Below are positions 1 to 7,730 of a stretch of DNA of 37,090 nt, in pieces; position 1 is the first letter of the stretch; each line of letters opens with the position of its first letter. Source of the DNA: Dyella sp. ASV24 (GTDB lineage: Bacteria; Pseudomonadota; Gammaproteobacteria; Xanthomonadales; Rhodanobacteraceae); the NCBI RefSeq assembly GCF_016428905.1, contig NZ_JAELTQ010000034.1, positions 1 to 37,090 on the forward strand. Direction: 5' to 3'. A program made the position numbers and the translations under genes. The notes under the pieces were generated by a model, which saw nothing but the letters and a program-made list of their open reading frames with translations, had not been told where the DNA came from and made no database searches.

Positions 1-1
1 C

Positions 2-427
2 TCGTGCATCGTCGCAGAGATTACCAATACGCCTTGGGGCGAGCGGCACGCCTACGTGTTGCCTGTCGATAGTGCCCACCCACAGGGGCGCGCGCTGGCC
101 TGGGATTTCGACAAGCGGTTTCATGTCTCCCCCTTCATGGCCATGGATTGCCGCTACGACTGGCGATTCACGCCGCCCGCGGATGACCTGCGCGTGCACA
201 TGAAGGTGTACCGGGACGAGGCCTGCCAATTTGACGCGACGCTGGCTATGCGCCGGCGACCTGTCGACCGACGCGCACTCAGTCGCGTGCTCTGGCGCTA
301 TCCACTGATGACGGCCCAGGTGATGGGCGCCATCCATTGGCAGGCGCTCAAACTATGGCTGAAGCGCAACCCGTCTTATGACCACCCCGGCAACTCGCAC
401 TCCTCCACGCTCAGGGAACCCTCATGA
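2..427 (+). CDS. DUF1365 family protein, 5' end outside window
   Basis: The reading frame is open from the first bases of the window, so the N-terminus lies upstream; 141 C-terminal residues are visible. The piece starting '[15 protein letters not shown]' and the later '[17 protein letters not shown]' are typical of DUF1365. These proteins usually sit between an FAD-dependent amine-oxidase-like protein and a cyclopropane-fatty-acid-synthase homologue. Its biochemical role is unknown; family context points to modification of membrane acyl chains. The stop overlaps the start of the next gene as ATGA (424-427), so the two are probably translationally coupled. An internal GTG at 56 is not the true start, because homologous sequence continues upstream of it. 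Confidence 0.9.
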   Translation, partial: SCIVAEITNTPWGERHAYVLPVDSAHPQGRALAWDFDKRFHVSPFMAMDCRYDWRFTPPADDLRVHMKVYRDEACQFDATLAMRRRPVDRRALSRVLWRYPLMTAQVMGAIHWQALKLWLKRNPSYDHPGNSHSSTLREPS

Positions 428-1722
428 ACGAGATCGTCAAGCCACGCCTGAACGAGGTACCCCAGATACAAGCAGGTGCGCTGGATCGTCTTCTGCGTGG
501 CAAGCTGCTTGATGCCATGCACGGTATTCGCCATGGCAGCTTGATCCTGCACGATGCGTTGGGTCGTATCGAACTCGGCGAACTTGCGGATGCAGCCCTC
601 CCATGGCAGGTGCAGCTTCGCGTCGACGATATGCGCTTCTATCGTGCCGTAGCCCTCAACGGCAGTGTTGGCGCGGGTGAGGCCTATGCGGATGGCTGGT
701 GGCATTGCGACGATCCAGTCGCGTTGGTGCGCTTGCTGGTGCGCAATCGCGAACTGCTCGACCAGATGGAAGGAGGCTTGGCCCGGGTGGGCGGCATGCT
801 TATGCGCGCTTGGCACGCGCTGCGCGACAATACGCGGGCCGGCGCCCGGCGCAACATCGCGGCGCACTACGACCTGGGCAACGCTTTCTTTGCGCTGTTC
901 CTGTCCCCCGACCTGATGTACTCGTCAGCGTTGTGGGCTGGCCATGACGACACGCTAGAGGTCGCGTCGGTGCGGAAACTGGATGCCATCTGCCGCAAGC
1001 TTGATCTCAAGCCCGGCGATCGGGTCGTAGAGATTGGCACCGGCTGGGGTGGGTTTGCGCTGCATGCGGCAAGCCATTACGGCTGCCACGTTACAACCAC
1101 GACGATCTCGCGCGAGCAACATGCCCTGGCTAGCAAGCGCATTGCGGAGGCCGGACTGAACGAGCGGGTCACCTTGTTGCAGAGGGACTACCGCGACCTC
1201 GAAGGAGAATACGACAAGCTGGTGTCCATCGAGATGGTGGAGGCCATCGGCGCACGCTTCCTGCCGGCATACTTCGGGAAGCTCAGTGCCCTGCTCACAC
1301 CCGATGGCATCGGCCTGGTGCAGGCGATCACGATTGAAGATCATCGCTATGCGCAGGCCCTGGCCTCGGTGGATTTCATCAAGCGCCACATTTTTCCGGG
1401 CAGCTTCATCCCCTCCCTGAACGCCTTGCTGGCGGCCAAGACGCAGGCCAGCGATCTCGCATTGGTGCATCAGGAGGATTTTGGGTTGTCCTACGCCCGG
1501 ACGTTGCGCGCCTGGCGGAGCCGGTTCCTGGCGAACTGGGCTGCGGCTCGTTCGCAAGGCTACGACGAGCGTTTTCTGCGCATGTGGGAGTTCTATCTGG
1601 CCTATTGCGAGGGTGGCTTTCTTGAGCGCTCCATCGGGGTATCTCATCTGTTGCTGGCCAAACCGGGTGCACGACCGGGCCCCGCTGGATGGGCCGTGCC
1701 CACGGAGGGGCCGCGGGCATGA
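424..1722 (+). CDS. cyclopropane-fatty-acyl-phospholipid synthase family methyltransferase
   Basis: A 432-residue SAM-dependent methyltransferase of the Cfa family, predicted to methylate the double bond of unsaturated acyl chains in membrane phospholipids. The N-terminal lipid-binding part spans roughly residues 1-140. The SAM-binding motif '[16 protein letters not shown]' is near residue 200, followed by '[11 protein letters not shown]' and the C-terminal '[16 protein letters not shown]' block. Where E. coli Cfa has the 'LLHTIG' motif whose His binds bicarbonate, this protein reads 'LVQAITIED', so that His appears to be absent. This could mean it makes a methyl or methylene product rather than a cyclopropane ring. 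Start and stop both overlap the neighbouring genes. Homologues of this operon belong to RpoE-ChrR regulons, and such a sigma/anti-sigma pair lies downstream at 7095-8386. Confidence 0.92.
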   Translation: MNEIVKPRLNEVPQIQAGALDRLLRGKLLDAMHGIRHGSLILHDALGRIELGELADAALPWQVQLRVDDMRFYRAVALNGSVGAGEAYADGWWHCDDPVALVRLLVRNRELLDQMEGGLARVGGMLMRAWHALRDNTRAGARRNIAAHYDLGNAFFALFLSPDLMYSSALWAGHDDTLEVASVRKLDAICRKLDLKPGDRVVEIGTGWGGFALHAASHYGCHVTTTTISREQHALASKRIAEAGLNERVTLLQRDYRDLEGEYDKLVSIEMVEAIGARFLPAYFGKLSALLTPDGIGLVQAITIEDHRYAQALASVDFIKRHIFPGSFIPSLNALLAAKTQASDLALVHQEDFGLSYARTLRAWRSRFLANWAAARSQGYDERFLRMWEFYLAYCEGGFLERSIGVSHLLLAKPGARPGPAGWAVPTEGPRA

Positions 1723-2252
1723 TGTTCTGGCTCAATCTGCTGGGGTACCAGTTGGTTTGGTTCCTTTTGGTCAGCGGCGCCGGCGAGGGTCACCTGGTCT
1801 GGCCGCTGCTCGCGGGTGTTCTGTTTGTGGTGAGCCAGCTGGCAACGGCAACGCACGTGAGGCGTGAGATGCGCCTACTGATCACGGCGTTGCTGATCGG
1901 AGCGGTGGTCGACGGCATGGCTGCCGCTACGGGTTGGCTGCGCTATGCCTCGCCATCCCCGGCGTGCCCTCCGGGCGGTGCGCCCGTGTGGATCCTGATG
2001 CTCTGGGCCTGCTTTGCCACCACCATCAATCGCTCCTTGTCTGTGCTGCGCGAACGCCGGTGGCTAGGGGCGTTGCTGGGTGGGCTGGGTGCGCCTATGG
2101 CGTATCTCGCGGCAGCACGGGGGTGGGGCGCGGTGCAGCTCTCACTATGGCCGGGCGCGGCCTGGATCGCCGCGAGTTGGGCGCTGGCCCTGCCGTGGCT
2201 GCTGTTCGTCAATCGAGACGACACCCGTCATGACCGCGCGAGGCTCGCATGA
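1719..2252 (+). CDS. DUF2878 integral membrane protein
   Basis: A 177-residue protein with about five hydrophobic segments ('FWLNLLGYQLVWFLLVSG', 'LLAGVLFVVSQLATA', 'LLITALLIGAVVDG', 'VWILMLWACFATTIN', 'WIAASWALALPWLLFV'), matching DUF2878. An earlier in-frame ATG exists at 1689. I place the start at 1719 because it forms the same ATGA overlap (1719-1722) used at the other junctions of this operon and begins directly with the first membrane segment. The function is not known. It is found with DUF1365, Cfa and DUF1295 genes, so a role in handling or modifying membrane lipids in the inner membrane is inferred from context only. Confidence 0.88.
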   Translation: MMFWLNLLGYQLVWFLLVSGAGEGHLVWPLLAGVLFVVSQLATATHVRREMRLLITALLIGAVVDGMAAATGWLRYASPSPACPPGGAPVWILMLWACFATTINRSLSVLRERRWLGALLGGLGAPMAYLAAARGWGAVQLSLWPGAAWIAASWALALPWLLFVNRDDTRHDRARLA

Positions 2253-3046
2253 GCGTCGAATGGCAACTCCTTTGGCTGGCCCTGATCATGGGGGCTGTCA
2301 TGACGCTAGGATGGGATTGGCAGCGTCGTCACCACAATGCCGGCGTGGTTGACGTGCTGTGGGCCGCAGGGCTTGGCATCGCAGCCGCGCTGATGGCAGC
2401 GACGGGCCGTGGCGCGACGTTGCCGCGGATCTTGCTCGCTCTGTTGGGTTGTATCTGGTCATGGCGGCTGGCGGCGCACCTGTGGCATCGCGTGAGGGGT
2501 GAGGCTGAGGATGGCCGCTATCGTCATCTTCGCGCGCATTGGAATGGCAGTCAGCTGAAGTTCTTTTTTTTCTTCCAGGCGCAGGCTTTGCTGGTTGTGC
2601 TGTTCGCGCTTCCTTTTGTCGCCGTCGCTGCCAACCCTACGGCTACCGCGGGCATCTGGCCGGTAGTCGGTGTCCTGATCTGGTTGGTCAGCGTGGCGAT
2701 GGAGGCACGTGCCGACCGGCAACTTGCCGTGTTCCGTGCCAATCCCGCGCACCAGGGCAAGACCTGCCGCACGGGACTGTGGCGTTACTCGCGACATCCG
2801 AACTACTTCTTTGAGTGGCTGCACTGGTTCAGCTACGTCGCGTTGGCCGTCGGCTCGCCCATGGGGTGGCTCGCCTGGTCGGGGCCGCTCGTCATGTACG
2901 TGTTTCTGCGCTGGATCAGCGGTGTCCCCTATACGGAGGCACAGGCTTTGCGGACGCGCGGCGAGGATTACCGCGCGTATCAGCAAAGTACCTCCATGCT
3001 GTTTCCATGGTTTCCCCGCACCGGCATCTCCAGGAGTTCCCCATGA
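2249..3046 (+). CDS. DUF1295 / steroid 5-alpha-reductase-like membrane protein
   Basis: A 265-residue multi-spanning protein. The C-terminal signature 'GLWRYSRHPNYFFEW' followed by 'FLRWISGVPYTEAQAL' is characteristic of DUF1295 in the steroid 5-alpha-reductase / isoprenylcysteine methyltransferase superfamily. Members are thought to be NADPH-dependent reductases or membrane transferases; the substrate here is unknown. It overlaps DUF2878 by ATGA at 2249-2252 and the next methyltransferase by ATGA at 3043-3046. With two methyltransferases in the same operon, reduction of a modified acyl chain is a reasonable but unproven guess. Confidence 0.9.
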   Translation: MSVEWQLLWLALIMGAVMTLGWDWQRRHHNAGVVDVLWAAGLGIAAALMAATGRGATLPRILLALLGCIWSWRLAAHLWHRVRGEAEDGRYRHLRAHWNGSQLKFFFFFQAQALLVVLFALPFVAVAANPTATAGIWPVVGVLIWLVSVAMEARADRQLAVFRANPAHQGKTCRTGLWRYSRHPNYFFEWLHWFSYVALAVGSPMGWLAWSGPLVMYVFLRWISGVPYTEAQALRTRGEDYRAYQQSTSMLFPWFPRTGISRSSP

Positions 3047-4131
3047 ACGCCACGCTCGCTCCCGCCACTGAACTGAGCACTGACCAGCCCGGTCCCGGCC
3101 TTCTCGGTCTGGCCGAGCGCGGGTTTATTCCCGATGTCCTGTTGCGTGCAGGCATTCGCCACCTTTGCGCCCAGCGACTGTCCACCTGCGAGGAGGGTGG
3201 CGTCCAGGCGTGCCAGGAACGCCATGAGCGGCTGATCAGTGTGCTTCGCCACGGCCCGGTGGCCATCCATACCGATACCGCCAACGCCCAACACTACGAA
3301 TTACCAACCGCGTTCTTCCAGCATTGCCTGGGGCCGCGCTTGAAGTACTCCGCCTGCTACTTCAGTGAAGCCACCCCATCGCTCGAGCAGGCGGAGCTGG
3401 CCATGCTGGAGCTCTATGCGCAGCGGGCGCAATTGATTGACGGTCAGGACGTGCTCGAACTCGGTTGCGGCTGGGGTTCACTCACGTTATGGATGGCAGG
3501 GCGATATCCCGGGTCGCGCATCACGGCCGTGTCCAACTCGCATTCGCAACGGGCCCACATCATGGCGCAATGCGAAAAAAGGGGGCTGCGCAATGTCCAG
3601 GTCATCACCTGCGACATCAATGCGCTCGATCTGCCTGGCGCAAGCTACGACCGCTGTGTATCGGTCGAAATGTTCGAACATGTGCGTAATCACGAGCTAT
3701 TGATGGCGCGCATCGCGGGATGGCTTCGCCCGGGTGGGCGACTATTCGTGCACATCTTCGCCCATCGCCATGCAGCCTATCCGTTCGAAACAGATGGCGA
3801 CGACAACTGGATGGGGCGTCACTTCTTCACCGGAGGCATGATGCCCGCCGCCGATACCTTGCTGTGGTTCCAGCGGGATCTTCACCTGGAGCGCCAGTGG
3901 CTCGTCGATGGCACCCACTACCAGCGCACCGCGAATGCCTGGCTGGCGCGCCAGGATGAACATCGCGCGCCCGTGTTGGCTTTGTTGCGTCAGACCTACG
4001 GCAGCGAAGCGTTGGCACGACTGTGGTTCCAGCGCTGGCGCATGTTCTGGATGGCCTGCGCTGAGCTCTTCGGATACGCCGGTGGCCAGGAATGGCTCGT
4101 GGCCCACTACCGATTCGTGCGCCATTCTTGA
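3043..4131 (+). CDS. SAM-dependent methyltransferase, Cfa superfamily, coclaurine N-methyltransferase-like
   Basis: A 362-residue methyltransferase. The start at 3043 is chosen because it makes an ATGA overlap with the preceding stop and has 'caggag' upstream; an in-frame ATG at 2815 would overlap DUF1295 by over 200 bases. SAM motif I is 'VLELGCGWGSLTLWMA'. The C-terminal half ('GDDNWMGRHFFTGGMMP', 'WLVDGTHYQRTANAWL', 'AELFGYAGGQEWLVAHY') closely follows the pattern of plant (S)-coclaurine N-methyltransferases ('GDDDWMTRYFFTGGTMP', 'NGKHYAQTSEEWL', 'AELFGYNNGEEWMVAHF' as I recall them). Bacterial members are usually annotated as cyclopropane-fatty-acyl-phospholipid synthase family. Whether the substrate is a lipid or an amine cannot be told from sequence. 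Confidence 0.9.
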   Translation: MNATLAPATELSTDQPGPGLLGLAERGFIPDVLLRAGIRHLCAQRLSTCEEGGVQACQERHERLISVLRHGPVAIHTDTANAQHYELPTAFFQHCLGPRLKYSACYFSEATPSLEQAELAMLELYAQRAQLIDGQDVLELGCGWGSLTLWMAGRYPGSRITAVSNSHSQRAHIMAQCEKRGLRNVQVITCDINALDLPGASYDRCVSVEMFEHVRNHELLMARIAGWLRPGGRLFVHIFAHRHAAYPFETDGDDNWMGRHFFTGGMMPAADTLLWFQRDLHLERQWLVDGTHYQRTANAWLARQDEHRAPVLALLRQTYGSEALARLWFQRWRMFWMACAELFGYAGGQEWLVAHYRFVRHS

Positions 4132-4145
4132 AGGAGGTCCTTCTC

Positions 4146-4679
4146 ATGCATCGACTTGTCGAGAGCTTGGCTGCCATCCTTTTGGCCGTATTGCCGCTTG
4201 CCGGCTGCGCCTCTTCGTCGGGGTCTTTCCCGATAGCTCCAGTAGCGCATGTGGACGTCCCGCGCTTCATGGGTGACTGGTATGTCATTGCGGCCATCCC
4301 AACGCGGTTCGAACGAAACGCTTATGGCGCCGTGGAGTCGTATAGGCTCCAACCGGACGGCCGCGTGCAAACCACGTTTCGCTATCGCGCCGGCGCCATG
4401 GATGGCGAACTCAAGACCATGCACGCCACGGGCTTCGTTCGAGACAACACCGGCAATGCCGTGTGGGGCATGCAATTCGTCTGGCCCATCAAAGCGGAAT
4501 ACATCATCGCGTGGCTGGATCCGGGTTACCAATCAGTCATCATCGCGCGCAACAAGCGCGACTACGTCTGGATTATGGCGCGGACGCCGACCCTTCCTCG
4601 TCCGCAATACGACCTTCTGGTCGAGCGTGTCTCGGCCATGGGTTATGACACCCGACAGCTGCGAAGGGTACCTCAATGA
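4146..4679 (+). CDS. lipocalin family lipoprotein (Blc-like)
   Basis: A 177-residue outer-membrane-type lipoprotein. It begins with a signal peptide ending in the lipobox 'PLAGC' (Cys at residue 21). The lipocalin signature 'VDVPRFMGDWYVIAAIPTRF' follows, with later blocks 'FVWPIKAEYIIAWLDPGYQ' and 'YVWIMARTP' as in bacterial Blc. A strong Shine-Dalgarno (aaggagg, about 4132-4138) precedes the ATG at 4146. It is the last intact gene of the 5' operon, separated by only 14 bases from the methyltransferase. Blc-type lipocalins bind lysophospholipids or fatty acids, which fits an operon that modifies membrane lipids. A second lipocalin lies at 6268-6813. Confidence 0.92.
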   Translation: MHRLVESLAAILLAVLPLAGCASSSGSFPIAPVAHVDVPRFMGDWYVIAAIPTRFERNAYGAVESYRLQPDGRVQTTFRYRAGAMDGELKTMHATGFVRDNTGNAVWGMQFVWPIKAEYIIAWLDPGYQSVIIARNKRDYVWIMARTPTLPRPQYDLLVERVSAMGYDTRQLRRVPQ

Positions 4680-4836
4680 TGCGGGCCAATTCATACCGCG
4701 GTTGATCGACGATGCGGCCAAGGCTTCTTACTGCTGGACCGCTTCGCGCTGCTGCTCGCCGTGGTCGGGTGTTGCTGTGAGCTGACGTTTGGCAGTGTCA
4801 GCGCGCTTCGCGGTCAGGTCGCGCCGCCGAATCCCC

Positions 4837-5070
4837 TCGCGCGGTAGTGTGAGCGCGCCTTCGCTCACACAGACGTCTTTGGCCTCCAGTATTGTGTCCA
4901 AGGAAAAGTTACGCGAGGCGGTCATAACGGCACACCCCGCGCGACGTTTCGGCACGCCGTACGATGAGGTGTACCTGGCGGCGTTCCTGTTGTCGCCACG
5001 ATGCGGCTGGGTGACTGGCCAAGTGCCAGGTGTCGATGGCGGGACCCGCGTCATAACCACCCGCCAATGA
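4837..5070 (+). pseudogene. C-terminal remnant of a short-chain dehydrogenase/reductase
   Basis: The plus-strand translation reads 'SAPSLTQTSLASSIVSKEKL', then 'AHPARRFGTPYDEVYLAAFL' and 'WVTGQVPGVDGG', the usual C-terminal third of a short-chain dehydrogenase. The Rossmann N-terminus with TGxxxGxG and the Tyr-x3-Lys catalytic pair is missing from the 160 bases between the lipocalin stop and this fragment. This is therefore a deletion remnant, not a gene. An SDR commonly accompanies the DUF1365/Cfa/DUF1295 operons, so it was probably an original member. A 9-bp hairpin at 4847-4870 lies at its 5' end. Confidence 0.75.
4847..4870. repeat. 9-bp perfect inverted repeat (hairpin)
   Basis: gtgtgagcg at 4847-4855 and cgctcacac at 4862-4870 form a perfect stem with a six-base loop. 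No T-run follows, so it is not a clear terminator. It overlaps the 5' edge of the dehydrogenase remnant. Confidence 0.5.
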
Positions 5071-5358
5071 CACCACCGCTTAACGACGCGCAGGCGCCTT
5101 CACCAAGCCATGGAGACGGAGAGGGAAGGCGGCAACGGTGCAATCCACGTTCAAGCCCTGACGCGCTGGCGTGCTGCCATCTTTGGCCGCGTTTCCACGA
5201 CAGAGCGAATACGCAGGCATCCACTCCTTGCCAAATATGCATCTACAAACTCGCTTGCAACGTATAGCTATCATCGTGCCGAGACGACCATCATGCGGGT
5301 GACTAGTGCGGCCTCCTGTTCTGCGGGCAAACGGGCGCTTTATTTCTGGAGTGGCATC

Positions 5359-6081
5359 ATGGATCAAAAGGTGGATTTGTTGCCGACGTCTCGAGATGAG
5401 CAGGGCGAGCCATCGACTTCTCAGCGCATTCGAAGCCGAATCCTTGGATCAGGCCGCCGTTTTCACGCGAATGACAATATCGCTTCCTTCTTGAGGGAAG
5501 GAGAGCTTGCGCTCCTTCAGCAAGAAGTGGCGGAGAAAGTGCGCGCGGTTCTGGAGTCCTTGGTGATTGATGTCGTCAACGACCACAACTCTCACGAGAC
5601 CGCAGAACGGCTCGCCAAGATGTATCTCCAGGAAGTATTCGCAGGGCGCTACGAAGCCATGCCTGCGGTGACGGAATTCCCAAACATCGAGCAGCTCACC
5701 GAACTGATGGTGGTGGGGCCTTTGCGTGTTCGCAGTGCTTGCTCCCATCATTTTTGTCCGATCATGGGGCGGATCTGGATCGGCGTGCTTCCGGCAAGAA
5801 CCTCAAATTTAATCGGACTCTCCAAATACAGTCGATTAGTTCAGTGGATCATGTCCCGTCCTCAGATTCAGGAAGAAGCAGTCGTCCAGGTGTGCAATGT
5901 GCTGGAAGATCGCCTGAAGCCAGAGGGGGTGGCAGTGGTTATGGAAGCTGACCACTATTGCATGCATTGGCGAGGCGTAAAGGACGACGAATCCCGCATG
6001 GTCAATAGCGTGATGCGCGGCGCCTTCTTGAAAGATGCATCGTTGAGGTCTGAGTTTCTTTCGCTATTGCCTGGGCGCTAG
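5359..6081 (+). CDS. folE: GTP cyclohydrolase I (FolE)
   Basis: A 240-residue enzyme that converts GTP to 7,8-dihydroneopterin triphosphate, the first step of tetrahydrofolate synthesis, in the cytoplasm. The core motifs are visible: 'VRSACSHHFCPIMGRIWIG' holding the first zinc Cys and His, 'LIGLSKYSRLVQWIMSRPQ', and 'ADHYCMHWRGVKD' holding the third zinc ligand. The usual Cys-Glu-His-His is Cys-Ser-His-His here. The ATG at 5359 with 'ctggag' 8 bases upstream is preferred. The frame is open further upstream but that part has no FolE character. Standing next to a folate-binding photolyase-type gene and a ChrR sigma system, it may be a stress-specific paralogue feeding folate antenna or repair needs rather than the housekeeping copy. 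Confidence 0.93.
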   Translation: MDQKVDLLPTSRDEQGEPSTSQRIRSRILGSGRRFHANDNIASFLREGELALLQQEVAEKVRAVLESLVIDVVNDHNSHETAERLAKMYLQEVFAGRYEAMPAVTEFPNIEQLTELMVVGPLRVRSACSHHFCPIMGRIWIGVLPARTSNLIGLSKYSRLVQWIMSRPQIQEEAVVQVCNVLEDRLKPEGVAVVMEADHYCMHWRGVKDDESRMVNSVMRGAFLKDASLRSEFLSLLPGR

Positions 6082-6267
6082 CGCGCAGCATGTGGCCGCT
6101 CTCCCTCACAGGTGGCTTGGTAATTCTTGAGATGAGCAACAGAGCGATCGAAGACCGACGATTCGCAGATATCGCTTCTGAAGGTCTTCGTTGCTTCTGG
6201 TGCGAGGGGGGCGTACAAACTCAACCCGGGAAGTTCTCCAGCCCGGGATTCATGTTTTATGCAAACG

Positions 6268-6813
6268 TCAGCGCAACGGTGCGTCCACGCGCAACTCGCC
6301 CAGCGCGTAGCCGCGTAGAGTCGCACGCGACCGAATGGCTTCAAATTGTGCACGGGTCATGTCGGGTGATCGCGAAAGTATCCATAGATACCGGCGACTG
6401 GGACTACCTACCACCGCCCACTGGTAGCCCGGATCGATCTCAACGACCCAGTAGTCGGCCCATGCCCACGGCAGCCAACTGAGGCAATCGGGAGCAAAGC
6501 GGACTTGAAGCGCACCCTCTGGACCGGGGCGGACCGTTCTCGCGACACCGATCGCCGTGTCGAGCGAACCGTCGCGGGTCCGGCAAGCATTGCGGACCCG
6601 AATTTGCCCGTCTTCGGTCGCCGTATATTCGGCGGTGACGTCGCTGACGCATTGCCGTTGAAACACCAGCGGCAGGTGAGCGATTTCATGCCACTGTCCC
6701 ATGTACCGACCTAGATCCAGGCGGGCTACCGGCTGATTGGGAAGGGGTTGGGGGTGCGCAGCATGTGCCGCCAACACCATGGCTGCCGTAGCCACCTGAA
6801 AGCATCGTTTCAT
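6268..6813 (-). CDS. exported lipocalin family protein
   Basis: A 181-residue protein with a cleavable signal peptide ('MKRCFQVATAAMVLAAHAAH') and no lipobox cysteine, so probably periplasmic or secreted. Lipocalin signatures: 'LDLGRYMGQWHEIAHLPLVF' (Gly-x-Trp motif), 'YWVVEIDPGYQWAVVG' and 'RYLWILSRSPDM'. The ATG at 6813 is chosen because it starts the signal peptide; a GTG at 6852 would add 13 polar residues. It faces away from the sigma factor gene, so the 281-bp gap 6814-7094 may hold promoters for both. It is only distantly like the lipocalin at 4146; the two may bind different lipids or deliver and retrieve the same one. Confidence 0.9.
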   Translation of the reverse strand: MKRCFQVATAAMVLAAHAAHPQPLPNQPVARLDLGRYMGQWHEIAHLPLVFQRQCVSDVTAEYTATEDGQIRVRNACRTRDGSLDTAIGVARTVRPGPEGALQVRFAPDCLSWLPWAWADYWVVEIDPGYQWAVVGSPSRRYLWILSRSPDMTRAQFEAIRSRATLRGYALGELRVDAPLR

Positions 6814-7094
6814 GGGATTCGTACCTGCGGAATGTCGTTTGGTTCTACGCACTCACCGTGCGGTTAGATGCAGGCTGTGTCCAGCTAGGCTCCAGGGATC
6901 GAGGATCCGAACGAAGGTGGGGGTGCATCCAAACACCCGCAGCCAGCGTATAGGCCACATGATCCGAATTGTGCCCATGTCATGAGCGTCAGTCTGGTGC
7001 CCGCTGGCGCTGACGGCTGCCTTTCCTTCCCCCCTGGGGTAGCTGGTGGCGCCAGCGGGCATCGCCGGTTTCCAACGGCAGGCCTTGTCTGGCT
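6814..7094. promoter_or_regulatory. divergent intergenic region between lipocalin and sigma factor
   Basis: No coding character is seen on either strand. It must hold the promoter of the ECF sigma factor operon and probably that of the exported lipocalin. TGATCC occurs at 6960-6965, resembling the -35 element I associate with RpoE-ChrR promoters, but I could not place a convincing -10 at a proper distance. Confidence 0.4.
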
Positions 7095-7730
7095 ATGATG
7101 ACGAGCCATCCACAGCCCACCAAGGTTAGGCCCCTAGAGGCCGTGCGCCGCGTGACTGAGCCATCCAGTCAAACCGTCGAGGACGCGCGCTACTGGTCCG
7201 CGCAAGTAGCTGCAGTCGCTGCCAGACAGGACGTGGATTGCTTTATGCGGATCTACGACTACTACGCGCCGCGCTTGCTCCGCTATTTGCTTGGCTTAAA
7301 CGTATCGCCTGGCCAGGCTGAAGAGCTCGTCCAAGAGTCGCTGCTGCGCTTATGGCGTCGCGCGGGGCAGTTCGATCCGGCGCGAGCTAGCGTATCCACG
7401 TGGCTCTTCCGGATTGCTCGCAACCTTTATCTGGACAGCGCCCGTGGGGAACCCCACTGGATCGACGTGCAGGACGGGCTCGAATGGCTGGACCGATGCG
7501 AAGCAGAAAGTGAAGGCACCAGCACGGAGGCCTTCGCCGATCACGCCAGGCTCGCGAGTGCGATCGAGCGATTGCCAGCCGTGCAAGCGCGCCTGGTTCG
7601 TATGTCATACCTTGAATCCAAAAGCCACAGCGAAATCGCCCAGGAATTGGGCATGCCGCTGGGTTCAGTGAAATCCAACCTGCGCCGCGCTTTCGCCAAA
7701 CTTCAGGCTGGATTGAGATCCGCCCCATGA
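7095..7730 (+). CDS. rpoE: ECF RNA polymerase sigma factor, RpoE of the RpoE-ChrR type
   Basis: A 211-residue ECF sigma factor. Region 2 is 'CFMRIYDYYAPRLLRYLL' to 'EELVQESLLRLWRRAGQFD' and 'SVSTWLFRIARNLYLDSAR' (about residues 45-120). Region 4 is 'AIERLPAVQARLVRMSYLES' to 'HSEIAQELGMPLGSVKSNLR' (about 155-205). It is followed with an ATGA overlap (7727-7730) by a ChrR-type anti-sigma factor. This arrangement defines the group known from Rhodobacter sphaeroides RpoE, which answers singlet oxygen. Typical targets there are its own operon, a photolyase and cfa-type lipid genes, all represented here within 9.5 kb. A second ATG at 7098 is an equally possible start. Confidence 0.95.
   Translation: MMTSHPQPTKVRPLEAVRRVTEPSSQTVEDARYWSAQVAAVAARQDVDCFMRIYDYYAPRLLRYLLGLNVSPGQAEELVQESLLRLWRRAGQFDPARASVSTWLFRIARNLYLDSARGEPHWIDVQDGLEWLDRCEAESEGTSTEAFADHARLASAIERLPAVQARLVRMSYLESKSHSEIAQELGMPLGSVKSNLRRAFAKLQAGLRSAP

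Noticed and set aside
955-1647. A 230-codon minus-strand frame inside the first methyltransferase
   Set aside because: It is fully contained in a clear Cfa-family gene, with no start signal and no known domain.
6960-6990. RpoE-ChrR-type promoter starting at TGATCC
   Set aside because: No convincing -10 element at a 16-18 base spacing was seen, so it is only mentioned within the intergenic region.
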